Assembly: GCF_003286085.1 (NCBI RefSeq)
Contig: NW_020825565.1
Coordinates: 1 to 64,000 of the forward strand
DNA: 64,000 nucleotides
Origin: Drosophila persimilis
Taxonomy: Eukaryota; Arthropoda; Insecta; Diptera; Drosophilidae
Direction of reading: 5' to 3'
In this document: positions 10,506 to 21,409 of the stretch, in pieces
Layout: every line of letters starts with the position of its first letter
How positions within the stretch are numbered: position 1 is the first letter of the stretch
The notes under the pieces: generated by a model
Told to the model about the DNA's origin: nothing
Databases searched by the model: none
What the model saw: only the letters and a program-made list of their open reading frames with translations
Made by a program: the position numbers and the translations under genes

Positions 10506-11310
10506 AGTTTTCCAAACTCTAAAGTTAGTTGATCCACATTAAATTTTTCTTATATGTTTGTTTTTATATTCTTGACCACCGCTGGGCTTAAACCTAATTG
10601 AACTTATATATTTAGTACTACAACTTTCGCTCACTAACTATCCGGTAGGGGTCGTCCTTCTTAGGGCATTCCTTCTTGGTTTGGCTGACAGATCTTCGAA
10701 CGGGTCTTCCTTCTTGGTTTGGCTGACAGAGCTTCGAACGGGTCTTCCTTCGTAAATTTCTTTGTTGTTTAACTGGGTCTTCTGGGGGTCTTCCTTCTTT
10801 GGTTTAGCTGGTAGTTTCACTTTCTTTGTGTTTCGTTTTGATTGGTTTTGTTTAAAGATTTTGGTATTTTTTGTTTTTTGTATTTTTGAATTGTCTTGAT
10901 TAGCTTTTTTTGTATTTATTTTTTGCACACCCTAAGCTCCGGTTTGTTTCCTTTTTATCTCACTTTTTCTTTTCTAATATCTCACAGTCACTCCGCGTTT
11001 TTATATTGAAGGATTTATTCCATTAATTAATTGTCCTTCGGGTTTCGTCACGACGCAACACTTTTATTATTCGGTAGCGGATTGCGTTTTTAAAAAGTTT
11101 TTATTTAACTTCTAAGTTCACAGATATAGAGTTAAGTTGAGGGTCACAAAGGATTCCGGACAAGGAATGCGCGATCTTAATTTTTAGCTCGACTTTGCGG
11201 TGTCGCTTCTGGATCAAGACTGACTTGATCTTTTTGATCTTTGCATCGTCGATCCCTTTCGGGAATAGTTTTTCTATAAACATTTCAATTGATTTCGCCA
11301 TCCCGAGTAT
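10506..11310 (-). pseudogene. Leader and gag start of the array-type Gypsy element, truncated by DINE-1
   Basis: Reads on the minus strand. It holds the same leader seen in the 13.6-27.8 kb array (KLPAKPKKEDPQKTQ and the SVSQTKKEDPFEDL motif) and the beginning of gag at 10506-10550, cut after ~30 bases by DINE-1 copy 1. Unlike the array copies, upstream of the poly-A/Lys-rich stretch it continues into 10930-11310 and not into RT. It therefore preserves the parental arrangement. A 66-codon ORF with ATG at 11301 (starting MAKSIEMFIEKLFPKG, ending 11101) lies there; it is basic and unrecognised, possibly an upstream ORF of the element. Confidence 0.65.
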
Positions 11311-11526
11311 TGGATTTCGTCATCCAAAGAGAGAACTGTAAAATGCCTAAAGTGCAAAGTGAGATTGTTTATGAGAAGCCGGGTGAGGGCAAACATTGGT
11401 TTTCTATTTAGGCGAGTGTCAAAGATTGGGATTGTGGCGGGAGCCATTGAGATTGTACATCTTAGAAATCAATTAGGCGGAGGCCCAAGATTGAAATTGT
11501 TTTCGTTTTGGAAAGCCAAAGATTGT
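11311..11526 (-). other. Possible LTR or leader remnant
   Basis: Contains GTGAGATTGTTTATG, also present in the errantiviral LTRs at 37.4 and 60.7 kb, and repeated CAAAGATTG-type words. It probably continues the minus-strand element above, but no LTR end is recognised. Confidence 0.3.
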
Positions 11527-12590
11527 TTACAACTCGTATAAGAGCTCAATAGAATTGGGTACGTTAACTTGCATTTCTAATCTGGCTTGCTGCCGAAGCA
11601 CGTAACGTGGAAACTTAAAGTTTTCAACCATCGACAACTGCGAAGTCAGCTCAATCCAAGTCGCATGTAGATCCTGGGGCAGGCTTTCGTCCCAATTCAA
11701 CTTTAGGCTTTCGTTCCATAGCGACTGGATAAATATTTTAGCTTTTGTGATGATGGGAGAGATGAGCCCTAGAGGATCGTAGAACCTAGCTAGTGTAGAC
11801 AGGACCGAACGCTTCGATATTGGGCCTGCAGCGGTTCCGACGTGAGCGAAGCTAAACAGAAGATTGTCCGTGGTGGGATCCCAAACTAGACCAAGCGCCT
11901 TGGTTACTTCAGTCCCGTCATGAAAGGTAAGGAACTTTTCGCGATCCGCCTCCGATACGCCTTCCAAAGCAGCGGGTTCATTGGAACACCATTTACGTAT
12001 GGTGTATGGCCGTACGTATGGCCGCTGCCGCGTCGATGCCAGCGGCTCGCTGGGTCCCGGTGTTTTCCTCGTCTCTCTTTGGCCGCTGCTGCGTCGTTGT
12101 TGTTGGGTTTTGGTTCTCGGTATTTTCCTCGTCTCCCTTTGGCCGCTGCCGCGTCGTTGTTGTTGGGTTTTGGTTCTGAAAAGCCAGTGGCGTCCGCCGT
12201 GATCGCGACTTGTCTCGTTGTCTCGGATGCCGGGTCGATTAGAGCGCGGGCGCGGAAACTTGTCCCCAGATGGCAAATATTAATGATTGCCATGCCCAGA
12301 AGGACAGCTTTTTGGCCAGAGGCGAAATAATTTTGAACGCTGGGCGGCGCGTCGGAAGAGCTCGGATTTGGTACGACAGTAGATTCACTCGAAATTGGAT
12401 TGCCACGGTGCAGCAGCTTGTGGTGTCGGTCCCCACGAGTACTGCAGTTATGGACACTCCCGGATCTGATGGCCTCGCGTGAAGCAGTTCAGACAAAGCT
12501 GCCTTTGTTTGATGCAGCTGGAACGAGTTCAAGTTCCAACGCATAAACATCAGCAGTTTAGCGTAATGTAACTGAAACTTTATTAACACC
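11527..12590 (-). pseudogene. Degraded BEL/Pao pol fragment (protease and RT parts)
   Basis: Minus-strand frames carry two BEL/Pao landmarks. One is a DUF1758-type protease start (GTSFRARALIDPASE, near 12230-12290). The other is the RT thumb region (ALGLVWDPTTDN ... FYDPLGLISPI, near 11700-11910). Between them most of RT, including YVDD, is missing and is replaced by an Arg/Asn-rich low-complexity stretch with a 60-bp duplication. Multiple frame changes and internal loss make it non-functional. It differs clearly in sequence from the BEL element at 48.6-56.7 kb. Confidence 0.7.
12059..12178. repeat. Two tandem 60-bp repeats
   Basis: Two adjacent 60-bp copies containing TTTTCCTCGTCT and CGTCGTTGTTGTTGGGTTTT differ at about five positions. 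They lie within the BEL fragment and encode an Asn/Ala-rich repeat on the minus strand. Confidence 0.85.
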
Positions 12591-13618
12591 CCTCTTTGAT
12601 GTTACGCGCGTACATAACTACATACATATGTGCATATGCACACTAAATTGTCTTTCGTTTGTTACTTTTTGGTTCAATTTTCGCGATAGAGCATAACAAT
12701 TAAATTTCTGTCTGTATTATGAAAACCAAAACAACTAGCTGATGACTATGCGACGGTGTTTGTAGCGTAATTGTATTGTATGCATTATATATTTATGATT
12801 TCCATATTTTAAACAGCTGCGTTCAACATCTACGACATCATTGGGCCCAACGATCAGCTTAAGACAATAACGCCGGAGTGAGTAATTATGTACAGCGAAA
12901 AGTAGTTTGGTCAAAAGAACCTATTGGCTTGAAAGTGTAGATATGCATACAACGCATAATGATTCAAACCCGTCTGCTCAGTGTGTATAATGCACCCCAG
13001 TCTGTAGTATTAAGGGAATATTACCCACAAATTAGAACCTAAGTCAATTGTTGTGTTTCTACAACTGCAAAGTAATGAATATTGAAATTGAAGTCTCACA
13101 TTATATTAAAATATGAATCGTTTTGAATTGAAATGAATCTGTAAAATCATAAAAATGGTCTGTCGAGTATCCGTGCCAGGATCTTATAAAATGTGGTAAA
13201 TCTTAGTAAAGGATTAATCAAGGGACAATGCAAGAACTCGAACGCATTGTCATGGTAGGGTGGGTACAGAGGAGAGGGACAATCAACACCTAGGTTCTCT
13301 CTAAATAGAAATGGTTCAGTAGGGCTTTTATTTGGCGTATCGGCGCTATCAGTATTTCAGTTTACTTTGTTTTTGTATAATCACTTATAGTTTCCCGTAA
13401 AGTGCACTATTTAAATGTAGTGGAGTACGATAGTACAATCAGGTGAGGAAGAACCCCGACCATCCGGCGAGCTAGACCCGAGCCTAGCAAGAGTGCACAC
13501 GACCAACCCTATTTGTACGCCGTCCTTAAGTTCAGTCATAGTCATCTGCTGATATCAAGGGCCTATATATCTGTTTACATATATATAGTTAAATATTCGA
13601 CACTTCAGTTTAAGTTTT
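12591..13618. other. Unassigned, mostly unique-looking AT-rich sequence
   Basis: No transposon landmark and no long ORF. It includes one exon-like stretch (12817-12877, listed separately). This is the best candidate in the window for non-transposon sequence. Confidence 0.4.
12817..12877 (+). pseudogene. Exon-like 61-bp segment flanked by splice-site consensus
   Basis: Preceded by a T-rich stretch and AAACAG, followed by GTGAGTAAT. One frame is fully open and reads AFNIYDIIGPNDQLKTITP. GC content rises relative to its flanks. It could be an isolated exon of a decayed or dispersed host gene, or chance. No neighbouring exon is found. Confidence 0.3.
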
Positions 13619-14680
13619 AACGAGGGGGAACGTTGTGAGTTGCTGCGGACACCGCAACTCTACAGTTATACCCGATACTTAGTCAGTATGGCTCTCCTCC
13701 GGCAGACGCCGCTAATATTAAACGACACGACAAAGAGTGCGTGCGAGAGAGACAGAAAATCAGTCTGAGCGTGACGTCGGGCGCTGCGTAGCCAGTGCAA
13801 ATTGATTTGTTTCCTTTGGCTATAAAAATGATCTGATCTGATCCAGATTCAGCAATCTGATAGATATGGTCGTTATCTATGATGCTGCGTTTTTAGTTTT
13901 CTCAAATCTACAATATTGTGTATGCAACAGATTTTCGTCCTTTGGGCGAAATTTTGAGATACACGTTTTATAGTGAGATCTAACAGAAGTGCGGATACCA
14001 AATTTGGTTACTCTAGCTTTAATAGTCTCTGAGATTTGTGAATATCCCCAGATTTGCATCCTTTGCGGGGGCGGAAGGGGGTGTGGCGATATATAGGATA
14101 TATAGGAGTGTGGATACCAAATTTAGTTGCTCTAGCTTTTATAGTCTCTGAGATCTAGGCGCTAATGTTTTACTCTAAGCAAAGCCGCCTATGCTACGTG
14201 TGTGTTAGAGAGAGACAGGGCGAGAAAAAATGAAATTGTTTTCTTGATGCTGGCTATAATAATAATACGATCCAATTCAGATTCCGCAGTCTAAAAGATA
14301 TGGTCATTCGCTACGATTCTTTGTTTTTGGTTTTCTCGTATATTTAAAATTGTGGATGCCACAGATTTTCGCCCTTTGTGGGGGCGGAAGTGGGCGGGGC
14401 AAAGTTTTGAAATATTTTTGTAGAAGTGACATATCACAGAAGTCTGGATCCAAAACATCGTTGCTCTAGCTCTTATAGTCTTTGAGCATTAGGCGCTGAA
14501 GGGGACGGACAGACGGACGGACGGACAGACAGACATGGCTCAATCGACTCGGCTATTGATGCTGATCAAGAATATATATACTTTATGGGGTCGGAAACGA
14601 TTCCTTCTGGACGTTACACACATCCACTTTTACCACAAATCTAATATACCCCAATACTCATTTTGAGTATCGGGTATAAA
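13619..14680 (-). mobile_element. DINE-1 copy 2 (subtype b), full length
   Basis: From AACGAGGGGGAACGTTGTG to GAGTATCGGGTATAAAA. Subtype b is marked by ACTCTAAGCAAAGCCGCCTATGC. Its right end joins gag of array unit A at the same base as copies 3, 5 and 12; its left end joins unrelated sequence. Confidence 0.88.
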
Positions 14681-15305
14681 AATTAGAGACAATGCCTTAC
14701 GCATTTTTGTCACTGGCCTAAACGGCGGTATTGCAGAAATCATATTCTCATTGAATCCCCCAGATTTACCGAATGCCTTGGCAAAGGTACTGGAATTGCA
14801 ATCAAATAACATACGGGCCCAATTTGCCTACCAATTCAGTGGCCCCAGAAATTCAGGGAATAATAATTATAATACATTAAGATTCAACCAACGACAACCA
14901 AGGACTAATAGTTCACCATTCGACCAAAAAAGGGATTTTCAGAGGAATAACATTTCATGGGGACAACCCTATTTCTTGGGTAATAGACAACAAAATCAGG
15001 CCCCAGAACCAATGGATGTAGACGAATCATTACAAATCCAGAACCGACAGAACAGCTTTCAATACAGGGGAAATAATAATAATAATAGATATTATCGGGA
15101 GAATACTAATGGTTATTATAGGAGAAATAATAACAATTATAACCAAGCTCAGCATTTTAGGGCAAACGTGGTACCGAATAATCAATCTAACGCAAATCAA
15201 GCGCAGAAACGAAAACCAAATGAAACGTCGGAACTACCGGCTAATAAAGCAATGCGGATAAATAACATTGAGGAGTACCATGTTTTAGATCAGCCCCCGA
15301 AGTAG
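14681..15305 (+). pseudogene. Array unit A: gag C-terminal part
   Basis: Continues gag across DINE-1 copy 2 (RDNALRIFVTGLNGG onward). It contains a capsid C-terminal stretch (NPPDLPNALAKVLELQ), then an Asn/Arg/Tyr-rich tail without CCHC knuckles, as in errantiviral Gag. Stop at 15303-15305. Diagnostic variants are: the IRAQFA insertion present, Met and Asn at the middle sites (MDVDES, NRQNSF), and Gly in ENTNGYY. Confidence 0.75.
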
Positions 15306-15754
15306 GACTGCCCTACTTAAAAAGAGTAGATAAAAAAAAAAATAAACAAAGAGTTACAAGTTTTCATAGATACGGGGAGCAACTTCCTGTTATATAAAAT
15401 ATATGAATATACGAAAATAAAAAAGAATTATCAATTTATAAGAAAGTTGCTACAGTAAATGGGTTTTCAATAATTAAATATTTCCATAATATAACTATTT
15501 TTAACACAAAACAAGTGTTCTATGAAATAGATGGAATGGAGGCAGATTTACTAATAGGATTTAACCTTTTAAAGAAAATCGGAGCTGTTATTTATACAGG
15601 AAAGGGGACTTTAAGTTATAAAGACAATGAAGAGAAACTAATATATGATGAGGTTCTTTCTTTAAACAAATTAACCTTTATAGAAGGAAAAACCATCCTT
15701 CCATTGAAGGAATATATAATAAAAAAATATTTTGAAGAAGAAAATAGTCAATAG
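15306..15754 (+). pseudogene. Array unit A: aspartic protease, frameshifted
   Basis: A first frame holds FIDTGSNFLLY (catalytic DTG near 15370). It stops shortly after, and the second half (MEADLLIGFNLLKKIG) reads in another frame to 15754. The shift is shared by the other units, so it predates amplification. The domain matches the retropepsin that follows gag in Gypsy-clade elements. Confidence 0.7.
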
Positions 15755-16006
15755 TTTGTGATTCAAATATCCTGAACCCGCCGTCGTTGAATCATCCGAC
15801 ATCCAAAGTTTTAATAGTTTGGGATTAAAATATCCTGAGCACGCCGTCGTTGAATTATCCGACACTAAAAGTTTGAATAGTTTGGGATTAAAGAATCCTG
15901 AACACGCCGTCGTTGAATTATCCGACAATGAACAATTTAAACGTTTGGGATGCAAAAATCCTGAACGCGCCGTCGTAGAAATATCCGACATACAAAGTTA
16001 TGCAAA
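15755..16006 (+). repeat. Unit A: four tandem 63-bp coding repeats
   Basis: Period exactly 63 bp, copies beginning at 15755, 15818, 15881 and 15944. Each encodes a 21-residue motif of the form SLGLKxPEHAVVELSDxxS; the first copy has TGA in place of a Gly codon. They sit between protease and RT, where Gypsy elements normally have only a short linker. Confidence 0.9.
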
Positions 16007-16021
16007 TTCTGAATTGAAAAA

Positions 16022-16812
16022 ATGAAATTGTATAACACAATAACCTACAAAGAGGACAATTTAGAAAATCTCAGAGAGAAAATGGTATCTATCATCGAAG
16101 AAGACCATGCCAATATAGATTTACAGTTACCGTTCAGAACGGATATAAAAGGAGAGATTAACACTGAACATGATAGACCGGTATATGGCAAACAGTATCC
16201 ATACGCTTATTCGGTTAACGATTTCGTTAATAACGAAATAAGTAAAATGTTAGATAAAGGTATAATCAGACCTAGTAAAAGCCCATATAATTCACCGGTA
16301 ATAGTAGTACCAAAGAAGGGAGTAAATGAGGACGGAACTTCTAAACATAGATTAGTAATAGACTTTAAGAAACTTAATGAAAACACCATACCGGATAGAT
16401 ACCCTATGCAAGATCCTTCAGTAATCCTTGCCAATTTAGGTAAGGCAAAGTATTTCTCGGCCATTGATTTAGAGTCAAGTTTCTATCAGATTTTAATGAG
16501 GGAATCAGATATTGAAAAAACATCTTTTTCCATAAATAACGGCAAATATGAATTTCTAAGAATGCCTATGGGATTGACGAACGCTCCCAGAATTTTCCAA
16601 AGGGCAATGGACGATGTACTTAGAGAACAAGTTGGGAAAACTTGTCACGTCTATATAGACGATATAATAATATTTTCAAAAACTATAGAACAACATTATA
16701 AAGATCTTATTCATATAATACAGATTTTGCAAAACGCTAATATGAAAATTTCCATAGAGAAGTCTAAATTCTTTCAATTGGAAACCAAATTTCTGGGATA
16801 CATTGTTTCCCA
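16022..16812 (+). pseudogene. Unit A: reverse transcriptase, truncated
   Basis: RT palm and fingers of a Gypsy/errantivirus type: KGIIRPSKSPYNSPVIVVPKK, LVIDFKKLN, AIDLESSFYQI, FLRMPMGLTNAP and the catalytic YIDD (HVYIDDIIIFS near 16645-16680). It ends abruptly after LGYIVSQ, where the family would continue into the thumb, RNase H and integrase. From there the frame runs into Lys-rich leader sequence. ATG 16022 gives an open RT frame, but the product would lack RNase H and integrase. Confidence 0.85.
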
Positions 16813-17205
16813 AAAAACAAAAAATAAATACAAAAAAAAAGCTAATCAAGACAATTCAAAAATACAAAAAAAAAAACCAAAATCTTTAAACAAAACCAAT
16901 CAAAACGAAACACAAAGAAAGTGAAACTACCAGCTAAACCAAAGAAGGAAGACCCCCAGAAGACCCAGTTAAACAACAAAGAAATTTACGAAGGAAGGCC
17001 CGTTCGAAGCTCTGTCAGCCAAACCAAGAAGGAAGACCCGTTCGAAGATCTGTCAGCCAAACCAAGAAGGAAGGCCCTAAGAAGGACGACCCCTACCGGA
17101 TAGTTAGTGAGCGAAAGTTGTAGTACTAAATATATAAGTTCAATTAGGTTTATGCCCAGCGGTGGTCAAGAATATAAAAACAAAAACATATAAGAAAAAT
17201 TTAAG
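16813..17205 (+). other. Unit A/B leader sequence fused to RT
   Basis: A-rich stretch encoding Lys/Asn-rich sequence, then an open stretch with KLPAKPKKEDPQKTQ and a duplicated KKEDPFEDL-type motif, ending TPTG at 17103. The same leader occurs at 10506-10930 on the minus strand without RT in front. Confidence 0.7.
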
Positions 17206-17823
17206 GTGGATCAACTAACTTTAGAGTTTGGAAAACTAAAAATGATTAACTCACAAACAAGGACCGATCTCACTGCAGATCTGGTCAAACAATTGATAGC
17301 ACATCAAATTTCACAAGTACAGGAGCAAATAGTAAATTTGAAACAACAAATAGAAACTAAATCCGATCAGGTATCAGATTTTCAGGCAGAAACAATAGAC
17401 GAGACAATAAAAGATGACACCACATTAAAAGTAATAGAATCCCTAACAATTTTCAATGGTGGATTAAACCAATACGTAGGATGGAGGGAAGCTGCAGAAA
17501 CTGCAGTGAAATTATATAAGAAAGGAAGTAAGCAATATTATATTGCCTTAACAATTTTAAGAAACAAAATAACAGGCCCTGCACATGACGCACTGACCAC
17601 TACGGGACAGTTTTAAATGTTGATGCCATACTTTCACGACTTGACTTTGTTTACAGTGACAAGAGACCAATTTATATAATAGAACAGGAGCTAAGCGTTC
17701 TCCGACAAGGGAACCTTTCAATAATAGATTTCTATAACGAGGTTAACAAGAAAATGACCTTGTTAATAAATAAGACAATAATGACTCACGGAAAGGACAG
17801 TGAAATTACGAAAGAATCAAATA
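17206..17823 (+). pseudogene. Array: gag N-terminal part (continued in unit B)
   Basis: First ATG at 17242 (MINSQTRTDLTADLVKQL); the frame is open from 17206. It has a helical N-terminus with a coiled-coil-like stretch (QVQEQIVNLKQQIET) and a capsid start (ESLTIFNGGLNQYVGWREAA). It is broken at 17616 in a T run (CAGTTTTAAATG). The next frame carries on (LNVDAILSRLDFVYS) up to DINE-1 copy 3. Gag C resumes after that DINE-1 at 18941. Confidence 0.75.
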
Positions 17824-18939
17824 AAACGAGGGGGAACGTTGTGAGTTGCTGCGGACACCGCAACTCTACAGTTATACCCGATACTAAGTCAGTATGGCAC
17901 TCCTCCGGCAGACGCCGCTAATAAAAACCGACACGACAAAGAGTACGTGCGAGAGAGACAGAAAAAAACTGTCTGTGCGTGACGTCGGGCGCTGCGTAGC
18001 CAGTGCAAATTGATTTGTTCCTTTTGGCTATAAAAATTATCTGATCTGATCCAGACTCAGCAATCTGATAGATATGGTCATTCTCTATGATTCTGCGTTT
18101 TTAGTTTTCTCGAATCTGCAATATTGTGGATGCAACAGACTCTCGTCCTTTGTGGCGGCGGAAGGGGGTGGGGCGAAATTCTGAGATATACGTTTTATAG
18201 TGAGATCTAACAGAAGTGCGGATACCAAATTTGGTTACTCTAGCCTTAATAGTCTCTGAGATTTGTGGTTGCCCCAGATTTTCGTCCTTTGCGGGGGCGG
18301 AAGGGGGTGCGGCGAAATTTTGACACAAAACGGTCAAGGTCCGATATCACAGGAGTGTGGATACCAAATTTGGTTGCTCTAGCTCTTATGGGTTCTGAGA
18401 TCCTTGAACTCATATTTTGCAATTGGCAAAACCGACCATGAAACCTGTGTGTTAGAGTGAGACAGAGCGAGAAAGAGTGAAATTGTTTTCGTGATTCTGG
18501 CTATAATAATTATACGATCTGGTTCAGATTTTGCACTCTGTAAGATACAGTCATCTACGATTCTGCGTTTTTAGTTTTCTCGTATCGTCGAAATTGTGGA
18601 TGCCACAGATTTTCGCCCTTTGTGGGGGCGGAAGTGGGCGGGGCAAAGTTTTGAAATATTTTTGTAGCAGTGACATATCACAGAAGTCTGTATCCAAAAC
18701 ATCGTTGCTCTAGCTCTTATAGTCTTTGAGCACTAGGCGCTGAAGGGGACGGACAGACGGACAGACGGACGGACGGACAGACGGACAGACAGACATGGCT
18801 CAATCGACTCGGCTATTGATGCTGATCAAGAATATATATACTTTATGGGGTCGGAAACGATTCCTTCTGGACGTTACACACATCCACTTTTACCACAAAT
18901 CTAATATACCCCAATACTCATTTTGAGTATCGGGTATAA
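17824..18939 (-). mobile_element. DINE-1 copy 3 (subtype a), full length, inside gag
   Basis: AACGAGGGGG to GGGTATAAAA with subtype-a marker GCAATTGGCAAAACCGACC. It splits gag between GKDSEITKESN and RDNALRIF. It shares private variants (GGCACTCCTCCGG, AGAAAAAAACTGTCTGTGC) with copy 5. Confidence 0.9.
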
Positions 18940-18940
18940 A

Positions 18941-19553
18941 AATTAGAGACAATGCCTTACGCATTTTTGTCACTGGCCTAAACGGCGGTATTTCTGAAAT
19001 CATATTCTCATTGAATCCCCCAGATTTACCGAATGCCTTGGCAAAGGTACTGGAATTGCAATCAAATAACATTGCCTACCAATTCAGTGGCCCCAGAAAT
19101 TCAGGGAATAATAATTATAATACATTAAGATTCAACCAACGACAACCAAGGACTAATAGTTCACCATTCGACCAAAAAAGGGATTTTCAGAGGAATAACA
19201 TTTCATGGGGACAACCCTATTTCTTGGGTAATAGACAACAAAATCAGGCCCCAGAACCAAGGGATGTAGACGAATCATTACAAATCCAGAACCGACAGAA
19301 AAGCTTTCAATACAGGGGAAATAATAATAATAATAGATATTATCGGGAGAATACTAATAGTTATTATAGGAGAAATAATAACAATTATAACCAAGCTCAG
19401 CATTTTAGGGCAAACGTGGTACCGAATAATCAATCTAACGCAAATCAAGCGCAGAAACGAAAACCAAATGAAACGTCGGAACTACCGGCTAATAAAGCAA
19501 TGCGGATAAATAACATTGAGGAGTACCATTTTTTAGATCAGCCCCCGAAGTAG
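18941..19553 (+). pseudogene. Array unit B: gag C-terminal part
   Basis: Same fragment as in unit A but lacking IRAQFA (a 12-bp difference), with Arg and Lys at the middle sites (RDVDES, NRQKSF) and Ser in ENTNSYY. Stop at 19551-19553. Confidence 0.75.
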
Positions 19554-19970
19554 GACTGCCCTACTTAAAAAGAGTAGATAAAAAAAAAAATAAACAAAGA
19601 GTTACAAGTTTTCATAGATACGGGGAGCAACTTCCTGTTATATAAAATATATGAATATACGAAAATAAAAAAGAATTATCAATTTATAAGAAAGTTGCTA
19701 CAGTAAATGGGTTTTCAATAATTAAATATTTCCATAATATAACTATTTTTAACACAAAACAAGTGTTTTATGAAATATATGGAATGGAGGCAGATTTACT
19801 AATAGGATTTAACCTTTTAAAGAAAATCGGAGCTGTTATTTATACAGGAAAGGGGACTTTAAGTTATAAAGACAATGAAGAGAAACTAATATATGATGAG
19901 GTTCTTTCTTTAAACAAATTAACCTGTATTGAAGGAAAAACCATCCTTCCATTGAAGTAATATATAATAA
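19554..19970 (+). pseudogene. Unit B: protease fragment interrupted by DINE-1 copy 4
   Basis: Same DTG-containing half and frameshifted second half as unit A. It is interrupted near its C-terminus (after KTILPLK) by DINE-1 copy 4 in an A-rich stretch; the last codons resume at about 21113. Confidence 0.7.
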
Positions 19971-21112
19971 AACGAGGGGGAACGTTGTGAGTTGCTGCGG
20001 ACACCGCAACTCTAAGGTTATACCCGATACTAAGTCAGTATGGCTCTCCTCCGGCAGACGCCGCTAATATTTAACGACACGACAAAGAGTGCGTGCGAGA
20101 GAGACAGAAAATCAGTATGAGCGTGACGTCGGGCGCTGCGTAGCCACTGCAAATTGATTTGTTCCTTTTGGCTAAAAAAATGGTCTGATCTGATCCAGAT
20201 TCAGCAATCTAATAGATATGGTCATTATCTATGATTCTGCGTTTTTAGTTTTCTCAAATCTGCAATATTGTGGATGCAACAGATTTTCGTCCTTTGTGGG
20301 GGCGGATGGGGGTGGGGCGAAATTCTGAGATATACGTTTTATAGTGACATCTTAAAGGAGTGTGTGCACCAAATTTGGTTACTCTAGCCTTAATAGTCTC
20401 TGAAAATTGTGGTTGCCTCAGATTTTCGTCCTTTGCGGGGGCGGAAGGGGGTGTGGCGAAATTTGGACATGAAACGGTCAAGGTCCGATATCACAGGAGT
20501 GTGGATACCAAATTTGGTTGCTCTGGCTTTTATAGGATCTGAGATCCTTGAACTCATATTTTGCAATTGGCAAAACCGACCATGAAACCTGTGTGTTAGA
20601 GTGAGACAGAGCGAGAAAGAGTGAAATTGTTTTCGTGATTCTGGCTGTAATAATTATACGATCTGGTTCAGATTTTGCACTCTAGAAGATATAGTCATCT
20701 TCTACGATTCTGCGTTTTTAGTTTTCTCGTATCGTCGAAATTGTGGATGCCACAGATTTTCGCCCTTTGTGGGGGCGGAAGTGGGCGGGGCAAAGTTTTG
20801 AAATATTTTTGGAGCAGTGACATATCACAGAAGTCTGGATCCAAAACATCGTTGCTCTAGCTCTTATAGTCTTTGAGCATTAGGCGCTGAAGGGGACGGA
20901 CAGACGGACAGACGGACGGACGGACAGACGGACAGACGGACGGACGGACGGACGGACAGACAGACATGGCTCAATCGACTCGGCTATTGATGCTGATCAA
21001 GAATATATATACTTTATGGGGTCGGAAACGATTCCTTCTGGACGTTACACACATCCACTTTTACCACAAATCTAATATACCCCAATACTCATTTTGAGTA
21101 TCGGGTATAAAA
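19971..21112 (-). mobile_element. DINE-1 copy 4 (subtype a), full length
   Basis: Inserted in the protease end of unit B only, so it is younger than the array. Its GACGGACA microsatellite is the longest of all copies (20890-20967). Confidence 0.9.
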
Positions 21113-21409
21113 ATATTTTGAAGAAGAAAATAGTCAATAGTTTGTGATTCAAATATCCTGAACCCGCCGTCGTTGAATCATCCGACATCCAAAGTTTTAA
21201 TAGTTTGGGATTAAAATATCCTGAGCACGCCGTCGTTGAATTATCTGACACTAAAAGTTTGAATAGTTTGGGATTAAAGAATCCTGAACACGCCGTCGTT
21301 GAATTATCCGACAATGAACAATTTAAACGTTTGGGATGCAAAAATCCTGAACGCGCCGTCGTAGAAATATCCGACATACAAAGTTATGCAAATTCTGAAT
21401 TGAAAAAAA
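21113..21409 (+). repeat. Unit B: protease end and four 63-bp repeats
   Basis: Repeats at 21141-21392. One extra A before RT (compared with A and C) puts the repeats in frame with RT, so an open stretch runs from about 21205 through the repeats into RT. Confidence 0.85.

Noticed and set aside
11527-12590. Possibility that this is a piece of the BEL element at 48.6-56.7 kb
   Set aside because: Protease and RT motifs differ clearly in sequence, so it represents another BEL/Pao family.
15755-16006. CRISPR-like regular repeats
   Set aside because: The 63-bp units are contiguous without spacers, lie in a eukaryotic retroelement and are translated in the element frame.
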